The notes under the pieces: generated by a model
What the model was told of the DNA's origin: nothing
The model's database searches: none
Seen by the model: the letters and a program-made list of their open reading frames with translations, nothing else
Shown: positions 47,950 to 58,654 of the stretch, piece after piece
Numbering within the stretch: position 1 is the stretch's first letter
Layout: the number at the start of each line of letters is the position of its first letter
Assembly: GCA_037013495.1 (NCBI GenBank)
Contig: CM072812.1
Span: 36,926,001-36,990,000 of the forward strand
Direction: 5' to 3'
From: Hippophae tibetana
Lineage: Eukaryota; Streptophyta; Magnoliopsida; Rosales; Elaeagnaceae
Length of the DNA: 64,000 bases
Position numbers and translations under genes: made by a program

Positions 47950-48110
47950 TCGGTGTAGAACTAACGCTATCCATCTAGGACGTGGCGTCAGTTGACGTGG
48001 CAAACCGATGCTATCCACGTAGGACGTAGCGTCGATTAACGTGGAGAATCGATGCTACACACGTGGATAGCATCAGTTCGCCACGTCAATTGACGCTATG
48101 TTCTACGTGT
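47950..48110. repeat. Subterminal array of direct and inverted modules in CACTA element 2
   Basis: Modules such as GCTATCCACGTAGGACGTAG, GCGTCAGTTGACGTGG and GTGGATAGCATCAGTTCGCC occur in alternating orientation, so the region folds on itself. A further inverted copy (GGATAACATCGGTTCGTCG and CGTCAACTGACGCTAGCCAC) lies at about 48462-48505. They are rich in ACGT cores. Confidence 0.7.
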
Positions 48111-48774
48111 ATTTTTTAAATTAAAAAATGCATGCAATTTATAATTTAAATTTTTTTAGGTAAATTACTATTTTATTTGACTCTTTAAAATTTAAGTTGG
48201 ATATATAAATATATGTATATATATAGTATAATATATTTTTTTAAGACAATTAGTTTTTTAAATTATATAATTTTGTTTATTTGTTTGGATATTTAAATTT
48301 ATATACGTACATACAATATATCTTTATTTAATTTTGTGTATTTGTTTTAAATATTATTGTAAAATTATTATTTTTCCTTTTTCTATAGTATGTATATATA
48401 TATATATATATAAGAGTTTAAATAAAATAATAATTGAAAAAAAATAAATTTTAAATTGCGTGGATAACATCGGTTCGTCGCGTCAACTGACGCTAGCCAC
48501 GTAATATTACCGTTCGACTCCACTACAAAACCCAAAAAAATTTCATTTCTCTTATCCATTTCTCCCAAAATCGAGCTCACCCACCCTCTTTCTCAATTTC
48601 CAGCCACCTCCGACCATCATTTGTAACACCATTTTGTAGGTTATATTCCTCCTCTTATTATCTTTTAGATCTACTATTTTTTTGAGTGAAATACTCAAAA
48701 AAATTATACCCATTTTTTCACTTATTCTTACTTACAAAACACCATTTTCTTCCTCATTTCCATCATTTAGTCAC

Positions 48775-48938
48775 TAATGAGTGCTCAAAAAACACTAAAA
48801 TTATCATGATTTTATTCACTTTAATTAATTAAAAATATAGAAATATGATAAAATCATATATATATATATATATATATATATTTAATCAATTAAAGTGAAT
48901 AAAATCATGGTAATTTTAGTGCTTTTGAGCACTCATCA
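48775..48938. mobile_element. 164-bp palindromic MITE with 5-bp TSD
   Basis: Two arms of about 65 bp are inverted copies of each other around a (TA)n centre. Left arm starts TAATGAGTGCTCAAAAA and right arm ends CTTTTGAGCACTCATCA. GTCAC flanks it at 48770-48774 and 48939-48943, a perfect 5-bp duplication. It has no coding capacity. The right arm matches the right end of the larger element at 50318-52189. Confidence 0.85.
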
Positions 48939-50317
48939 GTCACATCATAACATTCTTGTTAGTATTTATATTAATTTTGTAGCTTATTATTCAGTTTGTT
49001 TTATTTTTTGTATAAATTTTTGATTTATGTATGTTTTTTATTATGCTTTTTATTATATGTTTAGCTTATTTTCTGTGGAAATAATATCTAAATGTTGTGG
49101 GTTTGATGAATTATAATATTTATTGTACGTGGATTGTAAAATTTTATTAAGTAAAAGTAATACATTTGTAAAATTATTAAAATAATAATTTTTTTGTATT
49201 ATGTATTTTTGATATATATTCTAATAATTAGGGAATTTATATATAATAATACTTGAAATATATTCATTGGATACATAATTAATTAATATGCTTAATTAAT
49301 GTTATTAATAGAAAACGGACAAATCTTGGATGTCAAAGTGTAGAATTGAGCATGATTATATTTCTGGAGTTGAAAGTTTCATGAAATTTGCTTGTAGAAA
49401 TAGTAATACTAGAACTAATATGATTCAATGTTCATGTGTTAAATGTAAAAATGAGCGATTTCATGAATTTGACGAGGTTAAGTATCACCTTATCTGTAAT
49501 GGTATTCTTTTGAGCTATAAATGTTGGTATTATCATTGGGAAAATATTGATAATACTCACGGGGAAGAGATAAATAAGAATATGAGTCGATTACATACAT
49601 CCTATCATAATGTACAGATAGAAAAAATGTTTCATGGTGTTGAAGATGAGCTACGCGAGGATGATCCCAAAACCTTTAAAAAACTTATAGAAGATGCAAA
49701 AAAATACACTAAAATGTCGAAATTGGTTCATTTGTACAATGTGAAGGCAAAACATGGTTTTTATCACAAGGGATTCACAAAAATACTAAATCTACTAGTC
49801 GATATGTTTCCTAAGGGTATTGTATTTCCATCTTCAATGTATGAAGTGAAGAAATCTCTTAGTCGATTTGGCATGGAATATCATAAGATTCACGCTTGTC
49901 CAAATGATTACATTCTTTATAGAAAGGAATGTGAGACATTAAATGAGTGTCCGATGTGTAAACAATCGAGATGAAAGCATGGTACAAATAAGACAACACA
50001 TAAGAAAGGCGTGCCTACAAAGGTTCTTTGGTACTTTCCTCCAATTCCTCGCTTTCAAAGGTTGTTCAATAGTTAAGATACATCAAAGATGTTGACTTGG
50101 AATTCAGATAATCGATCTGATGATGGGGTGCTACGTCATCCTTGTGATTCTCCAAATTGGAAAGTAGTAGATAATTTATCATCTCAATTTTCATCTAATC
50201 CACGTAATCTTCATCTTGCCATTGCTACTGATGGAATTAATCCATATAGTTCCCTTAGTAGTAGATATAGCTGTTGGCTAGTAATTATGGTAACATACAA
50301 CCTTCCTCCCTGGTTGT

Positions 50318-52189
50318 TGATGAGCGAAAACCGGCATCGTCGATTCTTACCAATACTTTGGTTTTAATATTTATAAAACTCTCGCAAGTGCACGAATCAT
50401 TTCGTAGAAAATGATAAGTATACTCCCAAGATCGATCTAAGGAAGGAATGTATGTGGTTTTTAATTTATTATTCAAACTTCTAAAAACGAAATTAAATCC
50501 TAAACATCCTGTCACGATATTTTGGGGTTTTTGTGTTTTTAATCTACTTACATAAAAATAAACATAGATTCAATAAACATTCATGCAAATTTTATCATTT
50601 ATAATGGCGGAGTATTTATGGATATAATAACTAAGTTAATTATGCTTGCTCATATTATCTAGGTTATTAAAGATATGAATTGATATTTATTGATTCTCCC
50701 TTTTTTGTATGAATACCACCTTTGGTGGGGTTAGATATTCTTTGTTAACTAAACAAATCAATTAACACCTATGGGTGGGGTTGATAACTAATTTTCCTAA
50801 TTAAATTAATTCCTTTTTCTAAGAGATTGAAAATGAACCATTTAAATGCCACCTTTGGTGGGGTTAGACAGTTTAAACTTTATTCAAGGTGTCCAAATTA
50901 AACCTAAGAATTTAGTTATCCGAATACTAACTTTCAAGTTTTAAAACCACTACTGAAAACATGTCGTCAATACATTTTCAGATAATAATTCTTATAAAAA
51001 CTTTTGAAATAGAGCTTCACTCTAACTACCGGGCGATTGTACCATCAAATAAAAGAGCACTACTCTAAATCAGACCGGATAACTAAACCTTAAAATCTAA
51101 TTTTCAGGTTTAAGTTTGTAATGAAAAATAATATATTTCTCTCTAACATTCTTAATATAAAATCATGAATAAAAATAAAATCAATTCATTTTAGAGATTT
51201 TTACCTATTTAATATTTCGCAAGCATAACAACGTCCTTATTACATCATGTTTACTAAATAGCCAGCACAGTTAAATTTAACCACAGACAAATTAAATATA
51301 ACATGTAAGAATAAAGCATAAAAATAACTGTAAAGAAAAAAAAATCCTTACAGAACTTCGACGCTATTCCCGTTGCTGGAAAAACTCCAAGCGGAATTTG
51401 CACTCCCATTTATTGAATCAAATAGCTAAAAAATTACATAAACATAACTAGTTCTTCCCAAAAAGGGAAGAACTCTAAATCTAAGAGAAATTAACTAAGA
51501 AAAGCTAAAAACTAAGAAAACATAAGAAAAACTAAGAAAAACTAAAAATCTAAGAAAAGAGAGAAAGAAAGAGAGAAAAGAATGTATTTGGAGGTTTTGA
51601 AGGTGTGTTTTGAAGTGAAGGGAAAGGGGTATTTATAGGTGAGGATGGAGAGAAAAAATGAGTAAAAAAAATGTTAAAACGCGTAATGGAAATGCTAAGG
51701 TCATTAATGACGTCAGCATGACGTCATGGGGCGGCTGCACGTGAAAAATGGGGCGAAAAGGCGTTGGCGCGCGCGGAGGGGCTGCTGGGCGCGCTACGCG
51801 CGTGAACAGTAGCTGTGTGCTGGGGCGCGCGCAGACTGGGGCGCTGGGGCGGGCGCAGGCTTGGGCGCTGGGCTGGACGCGCGGCTGGGCAGCTGGGCGC
51901 GATTTTCTCCTCTTTGACATTTTTGACCCATTTTGTCCAATTTTTCCATGTTTGTTGACCTTTCCCCACTTATTTATTAATATATTTGTGATATATTGCT
52001 TCAAGTATTCCTCTTTGAGTCTTTACGTTGCGTTTTTAAGCCAAAATACCTGAAAAACAATAAAAATACCCGTGATTCCGAAAAGACAAATTTATATAAA
52101 TATATGATAAAACATATAAATATATATATTTTTAATCAATTAATGTGCATAAAATCATGGTTATTTTAGTGCTTTTTGAGCACTCATCA
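50318..52189. mobile_element. 1,872-bp noncoding insertion with TGATGAG ends and 5-bp TSD
   Basis: Inserted in the CACTA element 2 transposase frame. Ends are TGATGAG at 50318 and CTCATCA at 52189, flanked by GTTGT at 50313-50317 and 52190-52194; removing one copy restores the WLCMKRKF frame seen in element 1. The last ~70 bp match the arm of the 164-bp MITE at 48.8 kb. The interior has no gene. It holds a conserved-looking GCAAGTGCACGAATCATTTC, three small hairpins of the CCACCTTTGGTGG type (50710-50870) and a GC-rich island at 51720-51905. TG...CA ends and a 5-bp TSD would also fit a solo LTR. Confidence 0.85.
51720..51905. repeat. GC-rich low-complexity island
   Basis: Tract dominated by GCGCG and CTGGGCGC/TGGGGCGC motifs, extremely unlike the AT-rich surroundings. 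Apparent Ala/Pro/Arg-rich frames on both strands follow from composition and are not taken as genes. Confidence 0.75.
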
Positions 52190-54186
52190 GTTGTGTATGA
52201 AAAGAAAATTCATGATGTTAACATTATTGATCTCAGGACCGAAACAACCCGGTATTGATATTGATGTATATTTGCAGCCTCTGATAGATGATTTAAAGAC
52301 GTTGTGGAATGATGGTGTAAATGTTTACGATGCACATAAAGAAGAACACTCTAACTTGAAGGGGGTCCTTTTATGGACAATTAATTCTACATTTGGAAAC
52401 TTATCAGGACATGTAATAAAAGGTTACAAGGGATGCCCTATATGTAGTGATGGAACTTCTGCAACTTATCTTGTTCACAGACGAAAGATGCCTTATAGAA
52501 GGCATAGAAGATTTTTGCCATCTGGACACAAGTTTAGATACTAAAAGAAACCGTTCGATGGTGAAGAAGATCATGATCATGCAACCCTTCCATTGCGAGG
52601 TGTTGAGATATTAAGGCAATTGAATGGTATGAAATTCAAACAATATAGAAAGATGAAAAAAAACTCACTAAGGTAGGGAAACAAAAGAGGTCAACTAATG
52701 AAATGAGTGAAAATGAAAAATAGTTTGAACCGACTTACCATGGTTGTTGGAATAAAAAATCAATATTTTGAGAATGACCTTATTGGAAAGACCTACACAT
52801 TCGTCACATCTTAGATGTCATGCACATTGAGAAAAATGTATGTGAGAGCTTGATTGGTACTTTACTTAATATACCTGGAAAAACAAAGGATGGAATTAAA
52901 GCAAGACTGGATTTAAAGAAACTAGGCATACGACCTAAATTGGAACCAAAGGTGGAAAATGATAAGAATTGAACATACTTACCAACAACATCATATACAA
53001 TGTCAATAAAAGAGAATGATGTGTTTTGTAAATGTTTGGAGGGTGTGAAAGTTCCTGATAGTTACTCATCCAACTTAAGAAATTTTGTGTCTATCAACGA
53101 TAAGAAACTTTATGGATTGAAATCACATGACTGTCATATCTTAATGCAACAGTTATTACCAGTTGCTATTAGATCAATTCTTCCAAAACATGTTCGATTA
53201 TCAATAATTTGGCTTTGTTCATTCTTTAATACAATATGCAAAAAATCTATATCAATTGGCAAGTTAAATTCTTTACAGAAAGATGTTGTAGAGACTTTGT
53301 GTCTAATTGAAAAATATTTTCCTCTTTCTTTCTTCGATATAATGATTCACTTGTGTGTTCATTTAGTTCCAGATGTTCAATTGTGTGGTCCTACTTACTT
53401 AAGGTGGATGTATCCTTTTGAGAGATATATGCAAGTCCTTAAAATGATATGTAAATAATAGAAATCGACTTAAATGATGCATAGTGGAACGCTACATTGC
53501 TGAAGAGGCCATTGAGTTTTGTTTTGAATACTTTAGTGGTTGCACTAAAATTGGGAATCCTACGCACAAGTTGTTCTTAGAACGTCGCATGATCCAAGTA
53601 GGTAACCCTATGCTTGGTGGAAGTAAGAAATTGTTTATTGATCACACTCGATGAGAAAAAACAAGAGATTTGGGAATTGGATTATGAGGTCTTCCATGAA
53701 ACAATTTTCTTGTGTGATTGGGTCGAAGATGTTATCAATGTTGGATATAAAATAGATGATTTTGGATTTACCCTTGTAAATTTATCCAAGATAAGTCACA
53801 CTGATGATCCTTTCACGTTAGCACTTCATGCAAAACAAGTATTTTATGTGAGCGATCAAATTGATACAAGATGGCCTGTTGTGTTAACGCCTCCACAAAA
53901 AAAGAGTATTACCATTGTGATGCTTTAGAAGATGATAACCCTATGCTTGATACATTAACCAATATTAGTAATTTCTCAAATAAATTGGCTAATGTATGTG
54001 ATGATCTAGTTGATGATGATAATTCCTTGTCATGGGCTCGAAGTGATTACGAAGGAATATATGTATACGATCAACAACCTAATTAAACATAATGTATGTT
54101 CTAAATTGTTGTAATAACTCTTATATATATGTATGTTCCTAAAATTTTCAATTAATTTATATTTCTTCATTGTTTGTAGATATTTC

Positions 54187-54660
54187 ATGGATTCTCGGGT
54201 AACAGAGCTTGTAGATCCAAATGATCCATTGGAGTATTTGAAAAGAAAGGGTTGGGCGAATATATCTGATGCTCCACTTAACCTAGATGATAGAATACAT
54301 ATTCTATTTTATGCTACTAGTAATACAATAGGGGAAAATGGCCAACAATTGAAATTCTCTATTGGTCGACTTACGAAGTCTAGTATACCAATCAATATAA
54401 ATGATTGGTCTCAGGTTGTCGATGCAGAAAAGTTCAAAATATGGATAACCATTTGTGTAAGTCTCTTATATTTTATAATCAATTACATATATTATATCTT
54501 TTTTGTATTATATCTAATCTTTTGTATTGTGTTTTTACAGAATCGTTACAAAGTCGATGACAATTGGAAACTTAAGTGTTATAAGATTGCAAATAAGGCG
54601 TGGAAGGAATACAAGACTTCTAGATTGGCAAGAAATTATGTGTTTCCATATTTGAAATTA
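54187..54660 (+). pseudogene. Second CACTA gene, truncated 5' part (element 2)
   Basis: Starts MDSRVTELVDPNDPLEYLKR and continues GRLTKSSIPININDWSQVVD, then, after a likely intron (54457-54540), NRYKVDDNWKLKCYKIANKA. This resembles the Transposase_24-like protein of the second CACTA gene. The remainder, equivalent to 11.5-14.3 kb of element 1, is missing, and the element ends about 200 bp later. No Ulp1-like part is present. Confidence 0.65.
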
Positions 54661-54879
54661 TGTGTTTCCAACTTGTATTATTATTTATATTTATATATTT
54701 TTATGCTATATATATATATATGTATGTATTCAGGGTTGAGTAAAAAATGAGAATAAAAGTAAAAAAAAATCATAAAATGTAAAGTCGGTTCACGCGATAA
54801 ACCGACTTTACATTTTAAGTTACTCAATTTAAAGTCAGTTTTTAACCAAATTTAAAGCCTATTTTTGTAGTAGTGTATA

Positions 54880-55645
54880 TATTCTATGAAAATTTGTCTA
54901 TCTTGAACTCTCTCAATAACAACTTGAAACTTGATGTTGATAAACTTTGAATTCATCTAGTTCTTATTGTTTCTAGAGTAAAGCAACGATAATTTATTAT
55001 CACAGTTAATCTTTATTGGATTGTCAATCCATATATCACATGTAGTCTCATGACAAATTTTCGTAGGCATATACCATGATTGGATGCCTCATAACAAGTA
55101 ATGAACTTTGCACTCATGATTGATAAAGCTATGAGAGCCTACTTAGAAAACTTCCATGAGATAACTCATCTAGTTAACATAAAAATGTAACTTAATGTGG
55201 AGCACTTGCTGTCCTGACATCCCATAAAATCGGAGTCAAAGAACCCGATGAACTCTAAATTGTCTGGTCTCCAATAACTATGCATGTAGTCCTTTGTTCT
55301 CCTTAAATAACGTATCATGTGTTTGGATGCCTTCTAATGCTGTATATCTAGATCACTTAAATATATTCCTAAAACTCTCATTATAAATGTTATGTCGGAA
55401 CGAGGACAAACTTGAGCATACATTAGACTCCCTACTACTGAGTATAGGGAATCTTCTACATATCTTTCCTTTTAAGATCATTATTAGGGCAATATTTGAG
55501 AGTAAAGTTATCTTCTTTAGTCATTGGCATATCTCCTGGTTTATTATCTTTTATGTTAAATCTACTCAGAATCTTGTTGATGTAACTCTTTTTTGACGAC
55601 CTAAGGATACCTCGAGAATGATCTCTTACTAAGATTTTCATCTCA
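54880..55645 (-). pseudogene. Copia pol fragment, part 1 (right of CACTA element 2)
   Basis: From 55641 leftwards the frame reads RDHSRGILRSSKKSYINKIL, then SRFNIKDNKPGDMPMTKED. After frameshifts and stops it continues as RT/RNase H residues (a MYAQVCPRSDI-like piece, MIRYLRRTKDYMHSYWR, VISWKFSK). This is the RT end and RNase H of a Copia polyprotein; its last residues lie at 47741-47867, across CACTA element 2. The upstream pol is missing to the right, so the copy is 5' truncated. Confidence 0.8.
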
Positions 55646-55679
55646 AATTTCTTATATATATTACTTAAAAGTATTTGCT

Positions 55680-56100
55680 AAATAGTTAAAGAATAAAAAA
55701 ATATTATCAATCTTTTAAATAATTTTGGAGAGTATGTTATTAACTTGATAATTTTTTAAATTAAATACATTTTTGAATAAATATTAAAAATAAAAAGTAT
55801 TGTTAAATTTAAGAAAAATACTACTTATTCATAGCCGACAACTATTACTCAAATACATCTATGATCAATATGAGAGGGTTATGGTTATAACATAACCTTC
55901 CCTATTCATCCCACATCCATCTGTCCATTTGATTTAGGATAGTGTTTAAAATACTAGAACTTCTTCGAATTGCCATGAACGTGAATTACATATATGTTTT
56001 CACATGTTATAGGTTGTATTAATCTTATAAATTTATATATTATTAATATGATTAATGATTACATTAACAGAAAATAAAATAAATTTATTTTCTTTAAACC

Positions 56101-56147
<47 letters not shown>

Positions 56148-56540
56148 GTTTTATTTTTTATTCTTTGGTACAATTTTCTTATTTTGTTTAAATAATTAAT
56201 GAATTTGAATATATAATTTGATTTTAGATTTAAGTGTGTGTTATAATATTCTTTCATATATATAGTTTTATTCTTAATTCTTTTACTTAGTGCACTTATA
56301 TTTTTCTGTATAACATAAATTTTTTTTTTATATATTTAAAAGTATGAAGCATATTTTTTTTATAACATAAATATAAATATATATATATATATTTAAGATT
56401 AAAAGTAAAACTATTGAAAAATTTGGGTATAAGTTCCGATGTGAGGCCTTGAACTTTAGCCAACCTATTACACTTTTCCTCTTGTCAATCAATGTACGAG
56501 ATTTGTTGTGATTTGATGATATAATTTACAATTTTTTTTT
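55680..56540. other. AT-rich spacer
   Basis: Includes an (ATT)n microsatellite at 56106-56146. No gene is seen. Confidence 0.6.
56106..56146. repeat. (ATT)n microsatellite
   Basis: About 13 uninterrupted ATT units. Confidence 0.9.
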
Positions 56541-56545
56541 CATTT

Positions 56546-57587
56546 AGGTGATGTTTGGTTGGAGGAAATGGAAATGAATGAGAGTTGATTCCTTTCATTT
56601 GTGTCTTTGGTTGGACTGAATGTAGGGGACAAAACGGAATCGATTACTAAAGGAGAAGGAATTGTGATTCCTTCTCCTCCATTTAGGAATCATGATTCCA
56701 TTCACATCTCAATTTGTTTTTCTAGTTTTATCCTCACCCCAAATATAACCCTAAACTCAAATCTCAAATCCTCAAACCCAAAACTCAAAATCCAAAACCC
56801 TAAATCCAAATCCTAAAATCATAAACCTTAAATCCAAATCCTAAAACCCTAAATCCAAAATCCAAAACCCCAAATCCCTAAACTCTAAACCTCAAATCCC
56901 TAAACTCTAAATCCCAAATCCCAAATCCCAAAACCTAAAACCCTAAATCCAAATCCTAAAACCCTAAACCTAAAACCCCAAATCCCTAAACCCTAAACCT
57001 TAAATCCTAAATCCCTAAACCCTAAACCATAAAACCTAAAACCCTAAACCCTAAGCCTTAAACCCTAAACTCCAAATTCTAAATCCTAAAACCCTAAACC
57101 CTAAACCTAAACCCTAAATCCAAAATCCTAAATTCTATAACCCTAAACCCTTTTTAGAAAAATAATAATTTTAACCCTAAATCTTAACCCACAAATATAA
57201 CCCTAAATCCTAAACCCTAAATCCTAAATAGCTAACCCTAAATCACATATCCCAAACCTCAAAACCCTAAACCTTATTTAGAAAAATAATAATTTTAATA
57301 ACATATTTTCTTTTTAATTAAGTAATAATTATTTAGAAAATAAATTATTTAAATAATGTATTTTGTTTGACGAAAAAATAGTAATTAAATGATATTATTT
57401 GAAATTTATTGAATGTAGGGATATTAAGGTAATTTACAGTTTTTTTCATTCTATTACAGGCACTGTAATCCTGATTTCGGGCTTGATTCTAATGATCAAA
57501 CCAAACAAAATTATTTCCTTTCCATTCCATTCCATTCTCATTCTCATTCCCATTTCGATTCTGATTCTATTTTGCGAACCAAACACC
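56546..57587. mobile_element. TIR-like element carrying telomere-type repeats (copy 2, about 1.04 kb)
   Basis: Left end GGTGATGTTTGGTTGG and right end CGAACCAAACACCAT form imperfect inverted termini. Subterminal parts are also complementary in style: GGAAATGGAAATGAATG at the left versus CCATTCTCATTCTCATTCCC at the right. The middle (56746-57270) is a long array of degenerate CCCTAAA units. The right half resembles the reverse of the decayed copy at 3384-3870. There is no transposase. TSD is unclear; PIF/Harbinger-like origin is a guess. Confidence 0.65.
56746..57270 (-). repeat. Degenerate interstitial telomere-type array (CCCTAAA)n
   Basis: Dozens of CCCTAAA, CCCTAAAT and related CCAAAT(C) variants, the Arabidopsis-type telomere repeat (TTTAGGG on the minus strand) in degenerate form. 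It lies inside the element at 56546-57587, so it is not a chromosome end. Confidence 0.85.
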
Positions 57588-57699
57588 ATACATATAAAAG
57601 GAAAAATAAATAATAATGACTAATTTCTTTCTTTATATTAAAAATAAATATAAATTCATTCATATAGATATATTAAAATATAAATTCTTTATTCCATAT

Positions 57700-57925
57700 A
57701 TTCATGTCCTACAATATTTAGGAGTTTGAAAATTTTAATGTCCTTCCAACGAGACTCCATATAGTGAGAGTTATAACTTTGAGCATAAACACCACATTTG
57801 AACTCATGAGAAGTAGCACCATGACCATCTGCCTCTAACTTAAGACTCCCATCAATATAAGCTCTAAATTTAGCAGCATCAACATCATGAATAACATTTA
57901 GTCATTTGTCATATATGCTTTGTAT
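57700..57925 (-). pseudogene. Citrate-binding protein-like gene fragment (alginate lyase 2 fold)
   Basis: Minus-strand frame reads LNVIHDVDAAKFRAYIDGSL, then KLEADGHGATSHEFKCGVYA, then SHYMESRWKDIKIFKL and a stop. This corresponds to the C-terminal part of plant citrate-binding proteins, recalled as (V)IHDV...FKCGVYAQ...YMESRWKNIKV. An upstream YDKW-like motif has TGA in place of the Trp codon. No upstream exons are found. It sits left of a CACTA 3' end, so it may be a fragment captured by that transposon; this is an inference because the transposon's other end is not located. Confidence 0.6.
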
Positions 57926-57929
57926 GAGT

Positions 57930-58500
57930 TTTGGTGCATATGAACGTGTTCCATATGTTTAAGGGCATCAAAACTCACACAAGCTTAGCCAAGCAATCGA
58001 AGTTACATGCAATTGATTTCATATTTAGAGTTCATTATATATAGCATTAAAAAATAGTAGTAGAGATTCCAGATAACTTCATATATAGACAAATGATTAA
58101 TAATGCTAATATGAGTTCATTGAATGTCGTTGTACGTGCTAATCTCAATAATGATTTAATTTCTTCATTCGTACGTCTGAAGTTTAGACTACTTTTTTGA
58201 TGTATGTTTTACGTGCTCATGTATGTAGGAGAATATTTGTTATATGGATCAGCTTTTTTTTCCCATAATGCTTGTGAAGGCCAATCAAGATTCTAAGCCA
58301 ACTAAGCTTACTCGATGGCATAATTTGACGACATTATTTTATTTGTAATTGAAGTTATTTATATGCATTATTTGATTTGTAATAAATTTAATTATTAAGT
58401 CATTAAATATATTTATATTGTTAATTATTCAGTATTATTATTTATATTTTAGTGTTTTTATGTTATTTATATATACTGTTATACGAAAAATAAAATTAAA
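57930..58500. other. Spacer, probably interior of a third CACTA element
   Basis: No gene is recognised. It leads without a clear boundary into the CACTA terminus at 58515-58650. Confidence 0.4.
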
Positions 58501-58514
58501 AATTAAAACAAATA

Positions 58515-58650
58515 AAATGTAGAGTCGGTTCATACCGTGAACCGACTTTACAATTTAAGTCTCTGAATTTAAAGTCGGTTCAGAGAACCGACTTTAAATT
58601 TGTTTAAAGTCGGTTAAAAACCGACTTTTATACCCCTTTTTGTAGTAGTG
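58515..58650 (+). mobile_element. CACTA element 3, 3' terminus
   Basis: Ends TACCCCTTTTTGTAGTAGTG at 58650, the exact inverse of the element 2 left end. Three subterminal palindromes precede it, each built on AAAGTCGGTT and AACCGACTTT. Sequence to the right is LINE, so the element is inserted in a LINE. A 5' end with CACTACTACAAAA and matching flank was not found between 54.9 and 58.5 kb, so this copy is truncated or its left end has diverged. Confidence 0.8.
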
Positions 58651-58654
58651 GTAT

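Larger units (their letters stand above)
49315..54086 (+). pseudogene. TNP2-like CACTA transposase, disrupted (element 2)
   Basis: The N-terminal transposase-associated domain begins at 49315 with codons for T-DKSWMSKCRIEHDYISG; the expected ATG is ACG. An open frame continues from ATG 49330 to a TGA at 49972 and includes KAKHGFYHKGF and YEVKKSLSRFGMEYHKIH. After that stop come GVPTKVLWYFPPIPRF and LTWNSDNRSDDGVLRH. The gene is interrupted at 50317 by a 1.87-kb insertion and resumes at 52190 with KQPGIDIDVYLQPLIDDL, HVIKGYKGCPICSDGT and DVMHIEKNVCESLIGTL. The DUF4218-like region (53000-53560) includes LRWMYPFERYMQVLK. The DUF4216-like end (53650-54086) includes FLCDWVEDVINVGYKIDDFG. A segment between the last two, present in element 1, is deleted near 53650. 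Nonfunctional. Confidence 0.88.
47868..54875 (+). mobile_element. CACTA DNA transposon, element 2, 7,008 bp, with exact ends and TSD
   Basis: Left end CACTACTACAAAAGGGGT at 47868 and right end TTTTTGTAGTAGTG finishing at 54875. The 3-bp duplication TAT lies at 47865-47867 and 54876-54878. It is inserted in the RNase H tail of a Copia element, whose two halves flank it. Near the right end is the subterminal palindrome AAAGTCGGTT...AACCGACTTTA. It contains a broken TNP2-like gene, the start of a second gene, and two nested insertions (48775-48938 and 50318-52189). Compared with element 1, most of the second gene is deleted. Confidence 0.93.

Noticed and set aside
47830-48018. 62-codon minus-strand frame spanning the CACTA element 2 left end
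   Set aside because: It crosses the transposon boundary and mixes Copia tail with CACTA terminal sequence.
51633-52053. Overlapping open frames of 80-120 codons on both strands, rich in Ala, Pro and Arg
   Set aside because: They arise from the GC-rich repeat island in a noncoding insertion; no conserved motif, and frames are open on both strands at once.
56746-57270. Telomere-type repeats as a sign of a chromosome end or ancient fusion point
   Set aside because: The array is degenerate, sits within inverted-repeat-like termini, and a second copy of the whole arrangement exists at 3.4-3.9 kb.
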